A stretch of DNA of 64,000 nucleotides from Methylobacterium sp. J-068 (GTDB lineage: Bacteria > Pseudomonadota > Alphaproteobacteria > Rhizobiales > Beijerinckiaceae), in the NCBI RefSeq assembly GCF_022829445.1, contig NZ_JAKSXY010000049.1, forward strand, positions 1 to 64,000, given 5' to 3'. The position numbers and the translations under genes are program-made. Below are positions 17,963 to 26,881 of the stretch, piece by piece. How positions within the stretch are numbered: position 1 is the stretch's first letter; every line of letters begins with the position of its first letter. The notes below the pieces were generated by a model. It had not been told where the DNA came from and made no database searches. It saw only the letters and a list, made by a program, of their open reading frames with translations.

Positions 17963-18439
17963 ATGCCCGCACCCTCCCCGATGTCCGACGAGGCCGCCGA
18001 TCCGCTGCGGGTCTGGTTCCGCTTCATACGCCTCAACCGCCGCGTCACCGCCGCGATGGCGGGGGAGTTGCGGGGGCTCGGCCTCTCGATCCCGCAATTC
18101 GATGCGCTCTCGACGCTGACCGAGCGCGAGGGCATGACGCAGCAGGACCTCGCGGCCCGCCTCTACGTCACGAAGGGCAACGTCTCGGGGCTGATCGATC
18201 GCCTCGTGGAGGCGGGTCTCGTCGAGCGGCGCCCGATTCCGGGTGACCGGCGCTCGCACGCCCTCCACCTCACCGCTCCGGGCACCGACCTCGCGACGCG
18301 CGGGATCGCGGCCCAGAAAGCCTACGTGGCCCGGACCCTCGGGCGGCTTCCCGCCGACGACATCGCGGATTTCGAGCGGCTGGTCCTGAAATGGCGCGAC
18401 CTGGCGCGCGAGCCGCCGCGCCCGGAGGCGGAGGGTTAG
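17963..18439 (+). CDS. MarR family transcriptional regulator
   Basis: A 158-residue winged-helix regulator. After an N-terminal dimerisation helix it has the usual MarR core: LGLSIPQFDALSTLTEREGMTQQDLAARL, then the recognition helix YVTKGNVSGLIDRLVEAGLVERRP and wing IPGDRRSHALHLTAPG. It binds DNA as a dimer and often responds to aromatic or oxidant ligands. The ATG at 17963 is taken; 17981 (MSDEA) is a close alternative, and neither has a clear ribosome binding site. Its stop overlaps the stop of the convergent HAD gene by 4 bp. The target is unknown; the divergent DUF1499 gene is one candidate. Confidence 0.9.
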   Translation: MPAPSPMSDEAADPLRVWFRFIRLNRRVTAAMAGELRGLGLSIPQFDALSTLTEREGMTQQDLAARLYVTKGNVSGLIDRLVEAGLVERRPIPGDRRSHALHLTAPGTDLATRGIAAQKAYVARTLGRLPADDIADFERLVLKWRDLAREPPRPEAEG

Positions 18440-19164
18440 AGCCCGAGCAGGGCCGGCAGGTCCGCGGCGGAATCGAGAACGTGGTCGGCGAGCGGCGCCA
18501 TCTCGCACCGTGCCGCCGAGCCCAGCGGCCCGCTCAGGACGGCGATCGCGATCGCGCCGGCCGCGCGGGCCGCGACGAGGTCGTAGGGCGAATCCCCCAC
18601 CATCGCGATCCGCTTCGGAGGGACGCCGAGATGCTCGGCGAAGGCCGTGACCATGCCGGGACGCGGCTTGGCGCCGTGGCCGGAATCGTAACCCACCACG
18701 AAGCCACAATGCGGCGCGAGTCCGAGAGCCGCGCATTGTGCCCGTGCCGAGGCCTCCGCGTCGTTGGTGGCGATGCCCAGGACGTAGCCGCCCCCGACCA
18801 GCCGGGCGGCGAGGTCGGCCGGCGCGCCGATCGGCCTCAGCGAGTCGAGGCCGGCGGCCCGGAACAAGGCGTCCATCTCGGCATAGAGGTCCGGGCCGGC
18901 CGGGCGATCCAGCACCTCGGCCCAGAGCGGGCCGTAGCCCGCCGAGGAGCCGGCGATCAGCGGGGAGGTCGGCGCGAAGCGGCGCTCGGCCTCGACGTAG
19001 TGGCTCACCCGCATCAGGGCTTCCAGGCGCGCCCGGTCTCCGCGCGCGAGGTCGGTCATCACCGAATAGGCCGCCGGGCCCCAGGTCCGGTCGAAATCGA
19101 CGAGCGTCCCGTCCTTGTCGAACAGGATGCCGCGGATCGTCTCTCCGAGGGTCTCAGGCCGCAT
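18436..19164 (-). CDS. HAD-superfamily phosphatase, phosphoglycolate phosphatase-like
   Basis: A 242-residue haloacid dehalogenase-type hydrolase. Motif I is FDKDGTLVDFD, with DKDGT in place of the usual DxDGT and a second aspartate kept; motif II lies at LGIATNDAE, the motif III lysine near GAKPRPGMV, and motif IV at MVGDSPYDLVAA. The helical cap between motifs I and II makes it subfamily IA. It removes phosphate from a small cytosolic metabolite that cannot be named. It follows the cysteine-cluster gene with an 11-bp overlap, so the two are co-transcribed and probably translationally coupled. Confidence 0.88.
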   Translation of the reverse strand: MRPETLGETIRGILFDKDGTLVDFDRTWGPAAYSVMTDLARGDRARLEALMRVSHYVEAERRFAPTSPLIAGSSAGYGPLWAEVLDRPAGPDLYAEMDALFRAAGLDSLRPIGAPADLAARLVGGGYVLGIATNDAEASARAQCAALGLAPHCGFVVGYDSGHGAKPRPGMVTAFAEHLGVPPKRIAMVGDSPYDLVAARAAGAIAIAVLSGPLGSAARCEMAPLADHVLDSAADLPALLGL

Positions 19165-19693
19165 CGCGGACCTTCTCGACCTCGATGACGACGCCCTGCG
19201 GCGTCATGCGCTCGCGCGCCACCATGCGGTCGCCGGGCTCGAACACGCCGAGCGCCACGTCCCGGTCGGGCAGCACGACCGTGGTGGCCTTGTTGAGGTG
19301 GACGAGGACGTGGCGTTTCTGGGCCAGGGAGGAGGCCGCCCAGCGCTTCAGCTGGGTGTAATACGGCTCCCGCCGCCAGGCGTTCGGCTGGCCGGGATCG
19401 ACCTGCACGTTCATGTGCCGCGAGACCGGATCGAGGCTCAGGACCATCTTGGCGCGCTCGGGCTTCCAGTCCGGCCCGAGCCAGGCCTCCGTCATCCAGA
19501 GGCAATGGAAGGCGCGGCAATGGTCGGGCCGCGTGGCGTGAATGGCGCAGCCCCTGCCCTGCTTCGTGTGCCGGCACCATTGCCCGGCGACGCTCTCCAC
19601 GGCGGGCACGTCGTAGACCTTGCAGCAGAGCGTGCAGGTTCCGCAGGCGCGGCCGGGTGCCGGATGGGCCACGATGGTTGCGGGGTCGAGCAT
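19154..19693 (-). CDS. YkgJ-like cysteine-cluster (putative metal-chelating) protein
   Basis: A 179-residue protein with a cluster of cysteines typical of the zinc/iron-chelating YkgJ group: CGTCTLCC near residue 17, WCRHT and GCAIHATRPDHCRAFHC. Roughly eight cysteines with nearby histidines could hold one or more metal ions. The C-terminal half is a beta-rich region without a known domain. The start at 19693 opens the conserved part; an upstream extension reads through low-complexity sequence. It overlaps the HAD gene downstream by 11 bp. Its function is unknown. Confidence 0.82.
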   Translation of the reverse strand: MLDPATIVAHPAPGRACGTCTLCCKVYDVPAVESVAGQWCRHTKQGRGCAIHATRPDHCRAFHCLWMTEAWLGPDWKPERAKMVLSLDPVSRHMNVQVDPGQPNAWRREPYYTQLKRWAASSLAQKRHVLVHLNKATTVVLPDRDVALGVFEPGDRMVARERMTPQGVVIEVEKVRDAA

Positions 19694-19798
19694 GGCTTCG
19701 AATCCGGTTGCGACGTCGCGCGGGTTTATACGGTGGGCGCCCCTCGTTACAGTCGCGTACCGCCGCATGCGGCCATCGGCCAACCGTCAGGCAAAAAT

Positions 19799-21193
19799 AT
19801 GCTCTCGAACCTCGCGACCCGCGACGTCGAAACCCTGATCCACCCCTACACGAACCTGGAGACCTTCCGCGAGACGGGCCCCCTGGTGCTGGAGCGCGGG
19901 CACGGCGTCTGGGTCTATGACAGCGACGGCCGGCCCTACCTCGAGGGCATGGCGGGGCTCTGGTGCACGGCCCTGGGCTACTCGAACGAGGAACTGGTGG
20001 AGGCGGCCAGCGAGCAGATGGCGCGCCTGCCCTTCACGCACCTGTTCTCGGGGCGCAGCCACGACCCGGCGATCGAACTCGCCGAGACGCTCAAGGAACT
20101 GATGCCGGTTCCCACCTCGAAGATCTTCTTCACCTCCTCGGGCTCGGAGGCCAACGACACCCAGGTCAAGCTCACCTGGTACATGAACAACGCCCTCGGG
20201 CGCCCGAAAAAGAAGAAGATCCTCTCGCACATCAAGGGCTACCACGGCGTCACGGTGGCCACCGCCTCGATGACGGGGCTGCCCGCCAACCACGCCGATT
20301 GGGACCTGCCGCTGCCGGGCTTCCTGCACGTGGGCTGCCCGCACCATTACCGCTTTGGCCTCGAGGGCGAGAGCGAGGAGGCCTTCACCACGCGGCTCGC
20401 CGCCGAACTGGAGGCCGTGATCCTGCGGGAGGGGCCCGACACGGTGGCGGCCTTCATCGCCGAACCCGTGCTGGGCGCCGGCGGGGCGATCCTGCCGCCC
20501 GCCGGCTACTACGCCAAGATCCAGGCCGTTCTCGACCGGCACGACGTCCGCTTCATCGCCGACGAGGTGATCTGCGGCTTCGGGCGCCTCGGCACCTGGT
20601 TCGGCTCCGAGGCGATGGGATTGCGGCCCGACAGCCTGTCCTTCGCCAAGGCGCTGACCTCCGGATACCTGCCGCTGGGCGGCGTCTCGGTGGACGAGCC
20701 CCTGTATCGCCTGATGGTGCAGCAGAGCGCCAAGCTCGGCACCTTCGGCCACGGCACCACCTATTCGGGGCATCCGGTGGCCTGCGCCGTCGCTCTCAAG
20801 ACCATCGCGATCTACAAGCGCGACCGGATCATCGAGGGGGTCGCCGAGAAGGCGCCGCAATTCCAGGCGCGGCTTTCGGCCCTCGGCCAGCACCCCCTTG
20901 TGGGTGAAGCGCGCGGGATCGGCCTCATCGGCGGCCTCGAGATCGTCGCCGACAAGGCGTCGCGGCGGCAATACGAGCCGAAGGCCGGGGTCGCGGCCCG
21001 TTGCGTCGCGTTCGCGCAAGGAGAGGGGCTGATCGTACGCTTCCTCGCCGGGGACCGGATCGCCGTGTGCCCGCCCCTGGTGATCGCGCCGAACGAGATC
21101 GACACGCTGTTCGACCGGCTGACCCGCGCCCTGGACCGGACGCAGGCCTGGATCGCCGAGCAGGGCCTCCAGGCCGCGCCGCCCGCGCGCTGA
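19799..21193 (+). CDS. Class III PLP-dependent aminotransferase (omega-amino acid type)
   Basis: A 464-residue fold-type I transaminase. SSGSEANDTQVKL binds the PLP phosphate, GYHGVTVATAS contains the ring-stacking residue, FIADEVICGFGR carries the PLP aspartate, and Lys284 in SFAKALTSGYLPLGG is the Schiff-base lysine. Length and motifs fit the omega-transaminase group acting on taurine, putrescine, beta-alanine or 4-aminobutyrate with pyruvate or 2-oxoglutarate. The sequence does not decide the substrate. The start at 19799 follows AGGCAAAAAT and gives the family-typical N-terminus. The gene stands alone, divergent from the YkgJ-HAD operon. A perfect hairpin lies just after its stop. Confidence 0.92.
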   Translation: MLSNLATRDVETLIHPYTNLETFRETGPLVLERGHGVWVYDSDGRPYLEGMAGLWCTALGYSNEELVEAASEQMARLPFTHLFSGRSHDPAIELAETLKELMPVPTSKIFFTSSGSEANDTQVKLTWYMNNALGRPKKKKILSHIKGYHGVTVATASMTGLPANHADWDLPLPGFLHVGCPHHYRFGLEGESEEAFTTRLAAELEAVILREGPDTVAAFIAEPVLGAGGAILPPAGYYAKIQAVLDRHDVRFIADEVICGFGRLGTWFGSEAMGLRPDSLSFAKALTSGYLPLGGVSVDEPLYRLMVQQSAKLGTFGHGTTYSGHPVACAVALKTIAIYKRDRIIEGVAEKAPQFQARLSALGQHPLVGEARGIGLIGGLEIVADKASRRQYEPKAGVAARCVAFAQGEGLIVRFLAGDRIAVCPPLVIAPNEIDTLFDRLTRALDRTQAWIAEQGLQAAPPAR

Positions 21194-21220
21194 CGGGCGG
21201 CACCGAGGGTCGGCCGCGCG

Positions 21221-21249
21221 TGCAGCGCGAAGGTAGTATTCGCGCTGCA
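21221..21249 (+). terminator. Hairpin after the aminotransferase gene, probable terminator
   Basis: Perfect 11-bp arms TGCAGCGCGAA/TTCGCGCTGCA enclose a 7-nt loop, 28 nt after the stop codon. There is no T-run afterwards, so it could be a terminator of the high-GC, U-poor type or an RNA-stabilising hairpin. Confidence 0.6.
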
Positions 21250-21883
21250 TCATGTCTTCGCAATGCAATGCGTATTCAGTTCACGCCTCGATCAGTTGTC
21301 GTGGAGCGGTTCAGGATGACGCCTTCAACGGATCGTGAGGGAATTAAGCTTTCATTCAGGTTAGTCGCGGCTCTATGATGGGAATGTCGCTCGACGAGCA
21401 TCCGGGTGAAACCGGCAGGTGCCCGGAAGATGCGCATGGTTATGAACTGGGCAGAGCGCTTAAGTATACCATGTCGAGCGTTGGTAAGGACTTCGTGTCA
21501 TGCACCCCCGTCAACAGACTTCACGGCCGACGCAACGATCCAATCGATCGACGATCATCGTCGATCATTGTGCGGAGACGCTTCGCCCCGTGGCGCTTCC
21601 TGCCCTTGCCGCGGCCGTCCATGCCACCACGACGGCGCGCAAATCGACGCGGACCACGCTCCTGAGCAGCACGCATTCGGACCGTTTCGAGCACGAGGAC
21701 ACCCCGGTGTCCTGAGCACCGATCGGCGGGCCGGCGGGATCGGCCGGTGTTTCGACGGTCCCGGTAGCCCTTCCTCAATGCCTCGGGCCTATCGCTCCAC
21801 GGGTGCGGGGCGTCCTCCTCGATTTGGTCACCATTGGTGACGAGGAAGGCGCTGCGCGCTTCGCGCGATCAAGGATCCTGACG
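21250..21883. other. Intergenic region upstream of the metallophosphoesterase
   Basis: About 630 bp. One open frame, 21500-21715 (71 codons), has AAGGA 10 nt before its ATG, but no recognisable domain and unconvincing composition, so I do not call it. A near-perfect palindrome with 10-bp arms GATCGACGAT/ATCGTCGATC and a 1-nt centre lies at 21546-21566. The stretch 21250-21480 is relatively A+T-rich. I see no RNA gene. Confidence 0.5.
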
Positions 21884-22834
21884 ATGCTGATTCTGCCGAG
21901 CCGCCGGCAGTTCCTCACGGGGCTCGGAGCGAGTGCCGCCGTCGCCGGCTCGACAGGGGTCTATGCCTTCGGCATCGAGCCGCTCTATCGCCTCGTCGTG
22001 ACGCGCTACGCACCCGTCCTGCCGCACTGGACACCCGGCCTGTCCCTGCGCGTGGCCGTGCTGGCGGATTTCCACGTCGGCGAGCCCTTCATGCCGCTCG
22101 ACCGGATCGCCGAGATCGTCGACGCCACGAACGCGCTGAAGCCCGATCTCATCCTGATGCTGGGCGATTATCCCGCCGGGCCGAGCGTGACCTACCGCAA
22201 GGTGCCGCTGACCGATTTCGCCCGCGTGGTGGCGCCGCTCCGGGCGCCGCTCGGCGTCTACTCCATCCTCGGCAATCACGATTGGTGGGACGATCAGGAG
22301 GCCCAGATGCGCTTGGCCGGCCCCGTCGCGGCCCGGCGGGCCCTGGAGAATGTGGGCATTCCCGTGATGGAGAACGATGCGCTCCGTCTCGTGAAGGACG
22401 GTAAGCCGTTCTGGATCGCCGGCGTCGGCGATCAGATCCCCTTCCTGATGCAGGGGTACGACGAGGGCCTGGACGATCTTCCCGGTACGCTCGCCAAGGT
22501 GACGGATTCCGCGCCGATCCTGCTCATGATTCACGAGCCCGACCTGTTCCTCGACGTGCCCGGGCGGGTGTCCCTGACGCTGGCGGGGCATACCCATGGC
22601 GGCCAGATCCGCCTGTTCGGCTATTCGCCGGTGATCCCGTCCGTGCGCGGCAACGACTTCGCCTATGGCCACGTGGTGCGCAAAGGCCAGCACATGATCG
22701 TCTCCGGAGGCTTCGGCGTCAGCCGCATTCCGGTGCGCCTCGGCGTCCCGCCCGAGATCGTGCTGCTGGAACTGGGGGGCGATGCCGAATCCACCGGCAA
22801 GACCGTCGAGCGGACCAGGATCCTCCGCGGCTGA
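21884..22834 (+). CDS. Tat-exported metallophosphoesterase (YkuE/YaeI type)
   Basis: A 316-residue calcineurin-like phosphoesterase. The N-terminus SRRQFLTGLGASAAVAG is a twin-arginine signal, so it is folded before export or membrane attachment. The metal motifs are complete: ADFHVGEP, MLGDYPAG, ILGNHDWW, MIHEPDLF and LAGHTHGGQ, giving the usual two-metal centre. YkuE/YaeI relatives hydrolyse phosphate esters near the membrane, including lipid substrates. The ATG at 21884 follows AAGGA with 8 nt spacing, better than the open frame further upstream. The gene appears monocistronic and converges with the small 22889-23017 gene. Confidence 0.92.
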   Translation: MLILPSRRQFLTGLGASAAVAGSTGVYAFGIEPLYRLVVTRYAPVLPHWTPGLSLRVAVLADFHVGEPFMPLDRIAEIVDATNALKPDLILMLGDYPAGPSVTYRKVPLTDFARVVAPLRAPLGVYSILGNHDWWDDQEAQMRLAGPVAARRALENVGIPVMENDALRLVKDGKPFWIAGVGDQIPFLMQGYDEGLDDLPGTLAKVTDSAPILLMIHEPDLFLDVPGRVSLTLAGHTHGGQIRLFGYSPVIPSVRGNDFAYGHVVRKGQHMIVSGGFGVSRIPVRLGVPPEIVLLELGGDAESTGKTVERTRILRG

Positions 22835-22888
22835 ACCCCGTGAGCCGGGCGACAGCCGAGGGCTGCGCGCCGGCCCTGACGGGAAATC

Positions 22889-23017
22889 CTACTTCTTGCC
22901 GGCCTTCGGGGCCGCCACGACCGCGCCCTTGGTGGAGGGAGCCGATGCGTTCGTCTTCGGGACGGCCTTCTTCGGCTTCTTGGCCTCGCGACTTCCACGT
23001 TTCTGTTCGGTCGCCAT
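22889..23017 (-). CDS. Small Lys/Ala-rich protein, conserved in related bacteria (42 aa)
   Basis: A 42-codon gene with a strong site GGAGGAG about 9 nt before the ATG at 23017. The product starts MATEQKRGSREAKKPKK and continues as Lys-, Ala- and Pro-rich sequence ending APKAGKK. It is strongly basic and probably disordered. From memory, proteins with this start (MATEQKRGxREAKKPKK) occur across Hyphomicrobiales without known function. A role in nucleic-acid binding is only a guess from charge. Confidence 0.75.
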   Translation of the reverse strand: MATEQKRGSREAKKPKKAVPKTNASAPSTKGAVVAAPKAGKK

Positions 23018-23088
23018 GATGTGTCTCCTCCCGTGATCGGGACGCGGATCATGGCAGCCTTCGGGAAAAGGGCCACCGGAATGTTCGT

Positions 23089-23116
23089 CGGGCCGGCGCA
23101 CCGATGCGCCGGCCCG
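23089..23116 (-). terminator. Hairpin after pccB, probable terminator
   Basis: A 12-bp perfect stem (outer CGGGCCGGCGCA) with a 4-nt loop begins 11 nt after the pccB stop. No T-run follows on the minus strand. The position fits termination of pccB ahead of the small downstream gene. Confidence 0.6.
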
Positions 23117-23126
23117 CAATCCGCGC

Positions 23127-24659
<1,533 letters not shown>

Positions 24660-24709
24660 GCGCGGTGGGCTTCCGAATGAGAGATGACGCCGCGCCGCGC
24701 ACGAACCTT

Positions 24710-24751
24710 CGCCGGAACCTTGACGCAGGAACCTCGGCGCAGAAACCTTGG
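24710..24751 (-). repeat. Three tandem 14-bp repeats upstream of pccB
   Basis: On the minus strand three consecutive units read CCAAGGTTTCTGCG, CCGAGGTTCCTGCG and TCAAGGTTCCGGCG; a fourth AAGGTTCG follows with a 12-bp step. They lie 51-92 bp before the pccB start, between divergent-looking flanks and outside any gene. They could be an array of regulator sites or a duplicated promoter part. Confidence 0.65.
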
Positions 24752-24803
24752 CGGTCGCGATTTGAACCGCCCTTAGCACGGGCCGCATTCGGCGAAAATG
24801 GAT

Positions 24804-25598
24804 TTAACGGGCCAGTGCGGCCAAGTGTGCGGCGGCTTCGAACTCGGCCCGACGCAGGGCATGGCGCGCCTCAGCCTCGGCGTCGCCCCCCCAGACGCTC
24901 GCCTGATAGGTCTCGTCCACGTGGGCCGCCACCCAGGCGTCCCGCGGCGTCAGGTGACCGTGGAGGGTGGCGAAGGCGAGCACCAACGATCCCGTGAGCG
25001 TCGTCATGGTGTGAAGGGCCGCCAGCCGGAACGGACCCTCGGTCGCCTCGATTCCCTGGCGCAGGGCCGCCACGGTGGTGTCGGGTTGGGTGACGTGCAT
25101 CACGCCCTCGCCCAGGATGAAGCGGGCGCCCAGGGTTTCGCGCGCCCAGTCCAGAACCGGGTCCCAGGCCTCGGCCTGCGCCGTCACCAGCCGGTCCGGA
25201 TCGCCGGCGCGGTAGGCCAGGAGATCGGTGCCCGCATAGGCCGAGAGATCGTCCACCACGGCCGCGCGACGGGGGGCCACGCCGTCGATGGCGGTGTTGG
25301 CGAGCCGCGTCAGCGGCATCGTCGCCGGGTCGATGACCGCGACCTGCGCCGCCCATTCCGCGGCCACGGCCTCGGCCAGGCCCCGCGTCGGCAGGGCGAG
25401 CGGGTTGCGGGCCGGCGTGTTGGCGGGCCGTCCGTCGAGGGTCAGGCGAAAGCCTTCGGCCTGCGGGGCGAATCCGGCCTCGCCGTAGAATCGCTTGGGG
25501 AGGGCGGGACGGCCGGGACCGCGTGCCGCGCGGGTGGGATCGGGGGCTTCGGGGCTCGCGGCCGCGCCAAGCCAGTCGGATGTCGGATCGTCGCTCAT
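24804..25598 (-). CDS. ATP12-family F1-ATPase assembly chaperone
   Basis: A 264-residue protein of the ATP12 family, found in mitochondria and alphaproteobacteria, where it binds the F1 alpha subunit before the alpha/beta hexamer forms. Conserved pieces are RFYGEAGFAPQAEGFRLTLDGR at the N-terminus, LAEAVAAEWAAQ, MPLTRLANTAIDG, YAGTDLLAYRA, WDPVLDWA and the C-terminal DETYQASVWGGDAEAE. No signal peptide or membrane segment, so it is cytosolic. ATP synthase genes are not in the window, which is usual for this gene. The family assignment is firm; the chaperone role is by analogy. Confidence 0.92.
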   Translation of the reverse strand: MSDDPTSDWLGAAASPEAPDPTRAARGPGRPALPKRFYGEAGFAPQAEGFRLTLDGRPANTPARNPLALPTRGLAEAVAAEWAAQVAVIDPATMPLTRLANTAIDGVAPRRAAVVDDLSAYAGTDLLAYRAGDPDRLVTAQAEAWDPVLDWARETLGARFILGEGVMHVTQPDTTVAALRQGIEATEGPFRLAALHTMTTLTGSLVLAFATLHGHLTPRDAWVAAHVDETYQASVWGGDAEAEARHALRRAEFEAAAHLAALAR

Positions 25599-25653
25599 GA
25601 GGAACCAGATAGGGCATCGGGAGGGGAGCTGCGAGGCGCGCCGGTCGTCCCGA

Positions 25654-26328
25654 TCAGGCGGGCGACACCGCGTTGCCGGCGGCCTCGGGGAACAGCGCGC
25701 CGAGGTCGACGGCGTTGTCCACCACGATGGAGGCGCCCGCGCCGAACAGCGCGCCCGTCGGATGGTAGCCCCACCCCACCCCCACCGCCGCGACGCCCGC
25801 GCTCACCGCCATCGCCATGTCGTAGGTGGTGTCGCCGATCATCACCGTGGCGCCGGGCTCGATGCCGGTCTCCGCCATGGCCTGTCTCAGCATCGCCGGG
25901 TCCGGCTTCGACGGCGCGTCGTCGGCGCTCTGCGTGGTCGCGAACCAGCCGTCCCAGCCGTGGCTCTCGATCAGGCGGTCGACCCCGCGCCGCGCCTTGC
26001 CGGTGGCGATGCCGAGCCGCACGTCGTCGCGCGCGTGGAGGCGCGCCACCAGGTCGCCCATGCCGGGAAAGAGCGGCTCCTCGTAGTTCGGATCGAGGCG
26101 CAGGATGTTGAAGGCGCGCTTGTAGCTCTCCGACAGGCCCTCGATCGGCCCGTCCTCGCCCACGAGGCGCCGGAACGCCTGGGGCAGGGACAGCCCCACC
26201 ACCGAGAGCGATTCCGTCCGGCTCGGCGCCGTCAGGCCGTGCTCGGCGAAGGCCATGCCCTGCGCCGCCACGATGAGGTGCTGGCTGTCGACGAGGGTTC
26301 CGTCGACATCGAAGACGATGAGCTTCAC
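25654..26328 (-). CDS. HAD-IA hydrolase, Gph-like phosphatase
   Basis: A 224-residue haloacid dehalogenase-type phosphatase. Motif I VFDVDGTLVDS opens the protein, motif II is LGIATGKA, the lysine of motif III is in KPDPAMLRQA, and motif IV is MIGDTTYDMAMA. A helical cap lies at about 15-85. It resembles phosphoglycolate phosphatases; the substrate is unproven. The start is a GTG at 26328 (VKLIVFDVDG), with GAGG about 9 nt upstream. It follows the signal-peptide protein gene by 13 nt and may share its transcript, although that gene is functionally unrelated. Confidence 0.88.
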   Translation of the reverse strand: MKLIVFDVDGTLVDSQHLIVAAQGMAFAEHGLTAPSRTESLSVVGLSLPQAFRRLVGEDGPIEGLSESYKRAFNILRLDPNYEEPLFPGMGDLVARLHARDDVRLGIATGKARRGVDRLIESHGWDGWFATTQSADDAPSKPDPAMLRQAMAETGIEPGATVMIGDTTYDMAMAVSAGVAAVGVGWGYHPTGALFGAGASIVVDNAVDLGALFPEAAGNAVSPA

Positions 26329-26341
26329 GGGCGCGCGCGCC

Positions 26342-26734
26342 TCATGGCTGGCGGGCCGGAGCCGCTTGGGGCTGGCCCGCGCGAGGCCGATCGTAGCCGA
26401 GCTTGCAGCGCACCAGGAACCGGCGTCGGGCACCGCCCCGCAGGTTCCGCGCGTGCGAGATGCGGTTGCAGGCGGCATAGGAGGGCCGGCGCGACCGGCC
26501 GACCTGGGCCGCGCCGCGTCCGCCGGACGTGCCCGCCGCCGGGATACGGGGTGCCTGCGGCTGCGCGGCGGCGGGCGCGGGTTGCGGCCGGGCCTGGACC
26601 GCCGGTGCCTGTGCCGGCGGGGCTGCCTGCGCCAGCGCCGAACTCCCGACGGACGGATGTCCGGTGAGCACCGCCAGGGCGAGAAGCGCAAGGCCCGCCA
26701 CGGTCGCGGGCTTCAGGATCGTGTCTCGATGCAT
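26342..26734 (-). CDS. Secreted basic protein of unknown function
   Basis: A 130-residue protein with a clear signal peptide (TILKPATVAGLALLALAVL, cleavage near ALAQA), then an Ala/Pro/Gln-rich low-complexity linker of about 50 residues. The C-terminal 45 residues contain two cysteines in SYAACNRISHARNL and RRRFLVRCKLGYDRPR and look like the conserved, folded part, perhaps with one disulfide. It should be periplasmic. I do not know a function. The ATG at 26734 is chosen because it directly precedes the signal peptide; the frame is open further up. Confidence 0.72.
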   Translation of the reverse strand: MHRDTILKPATVAGLALLALAVLTGHPSVGSSALAQAAPPAQAPAVQARPQPAPAAAQPQAPRIPAAGTSGGRGAAQVGRSRRPSYAACNRISHARNLRGGARRRFLVRCKLGYDRPRAGQPQAAPARQP

Positions 26735-26881
26735 CGTGGCGCGACGGTCCTTGGCCGGCGGCGGCGAGCCGTCGGGGATGTGGTGGAGAGGATAAAGCAT
26801 GGCGGGCGCTTGCCAAGGTGCAAGCCCGAACACCCGCGCCGTCCTGTCCGGTCGGGTGCCGCTTCCGGGAAGGCGGCGCGC

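Noticed and set aside
21500..21715. Possible 71-residue protein
   Set aside because: A moderate ribosome binding site, but no recognisable features, and it contains a long palindrome. Evidence insufficient.
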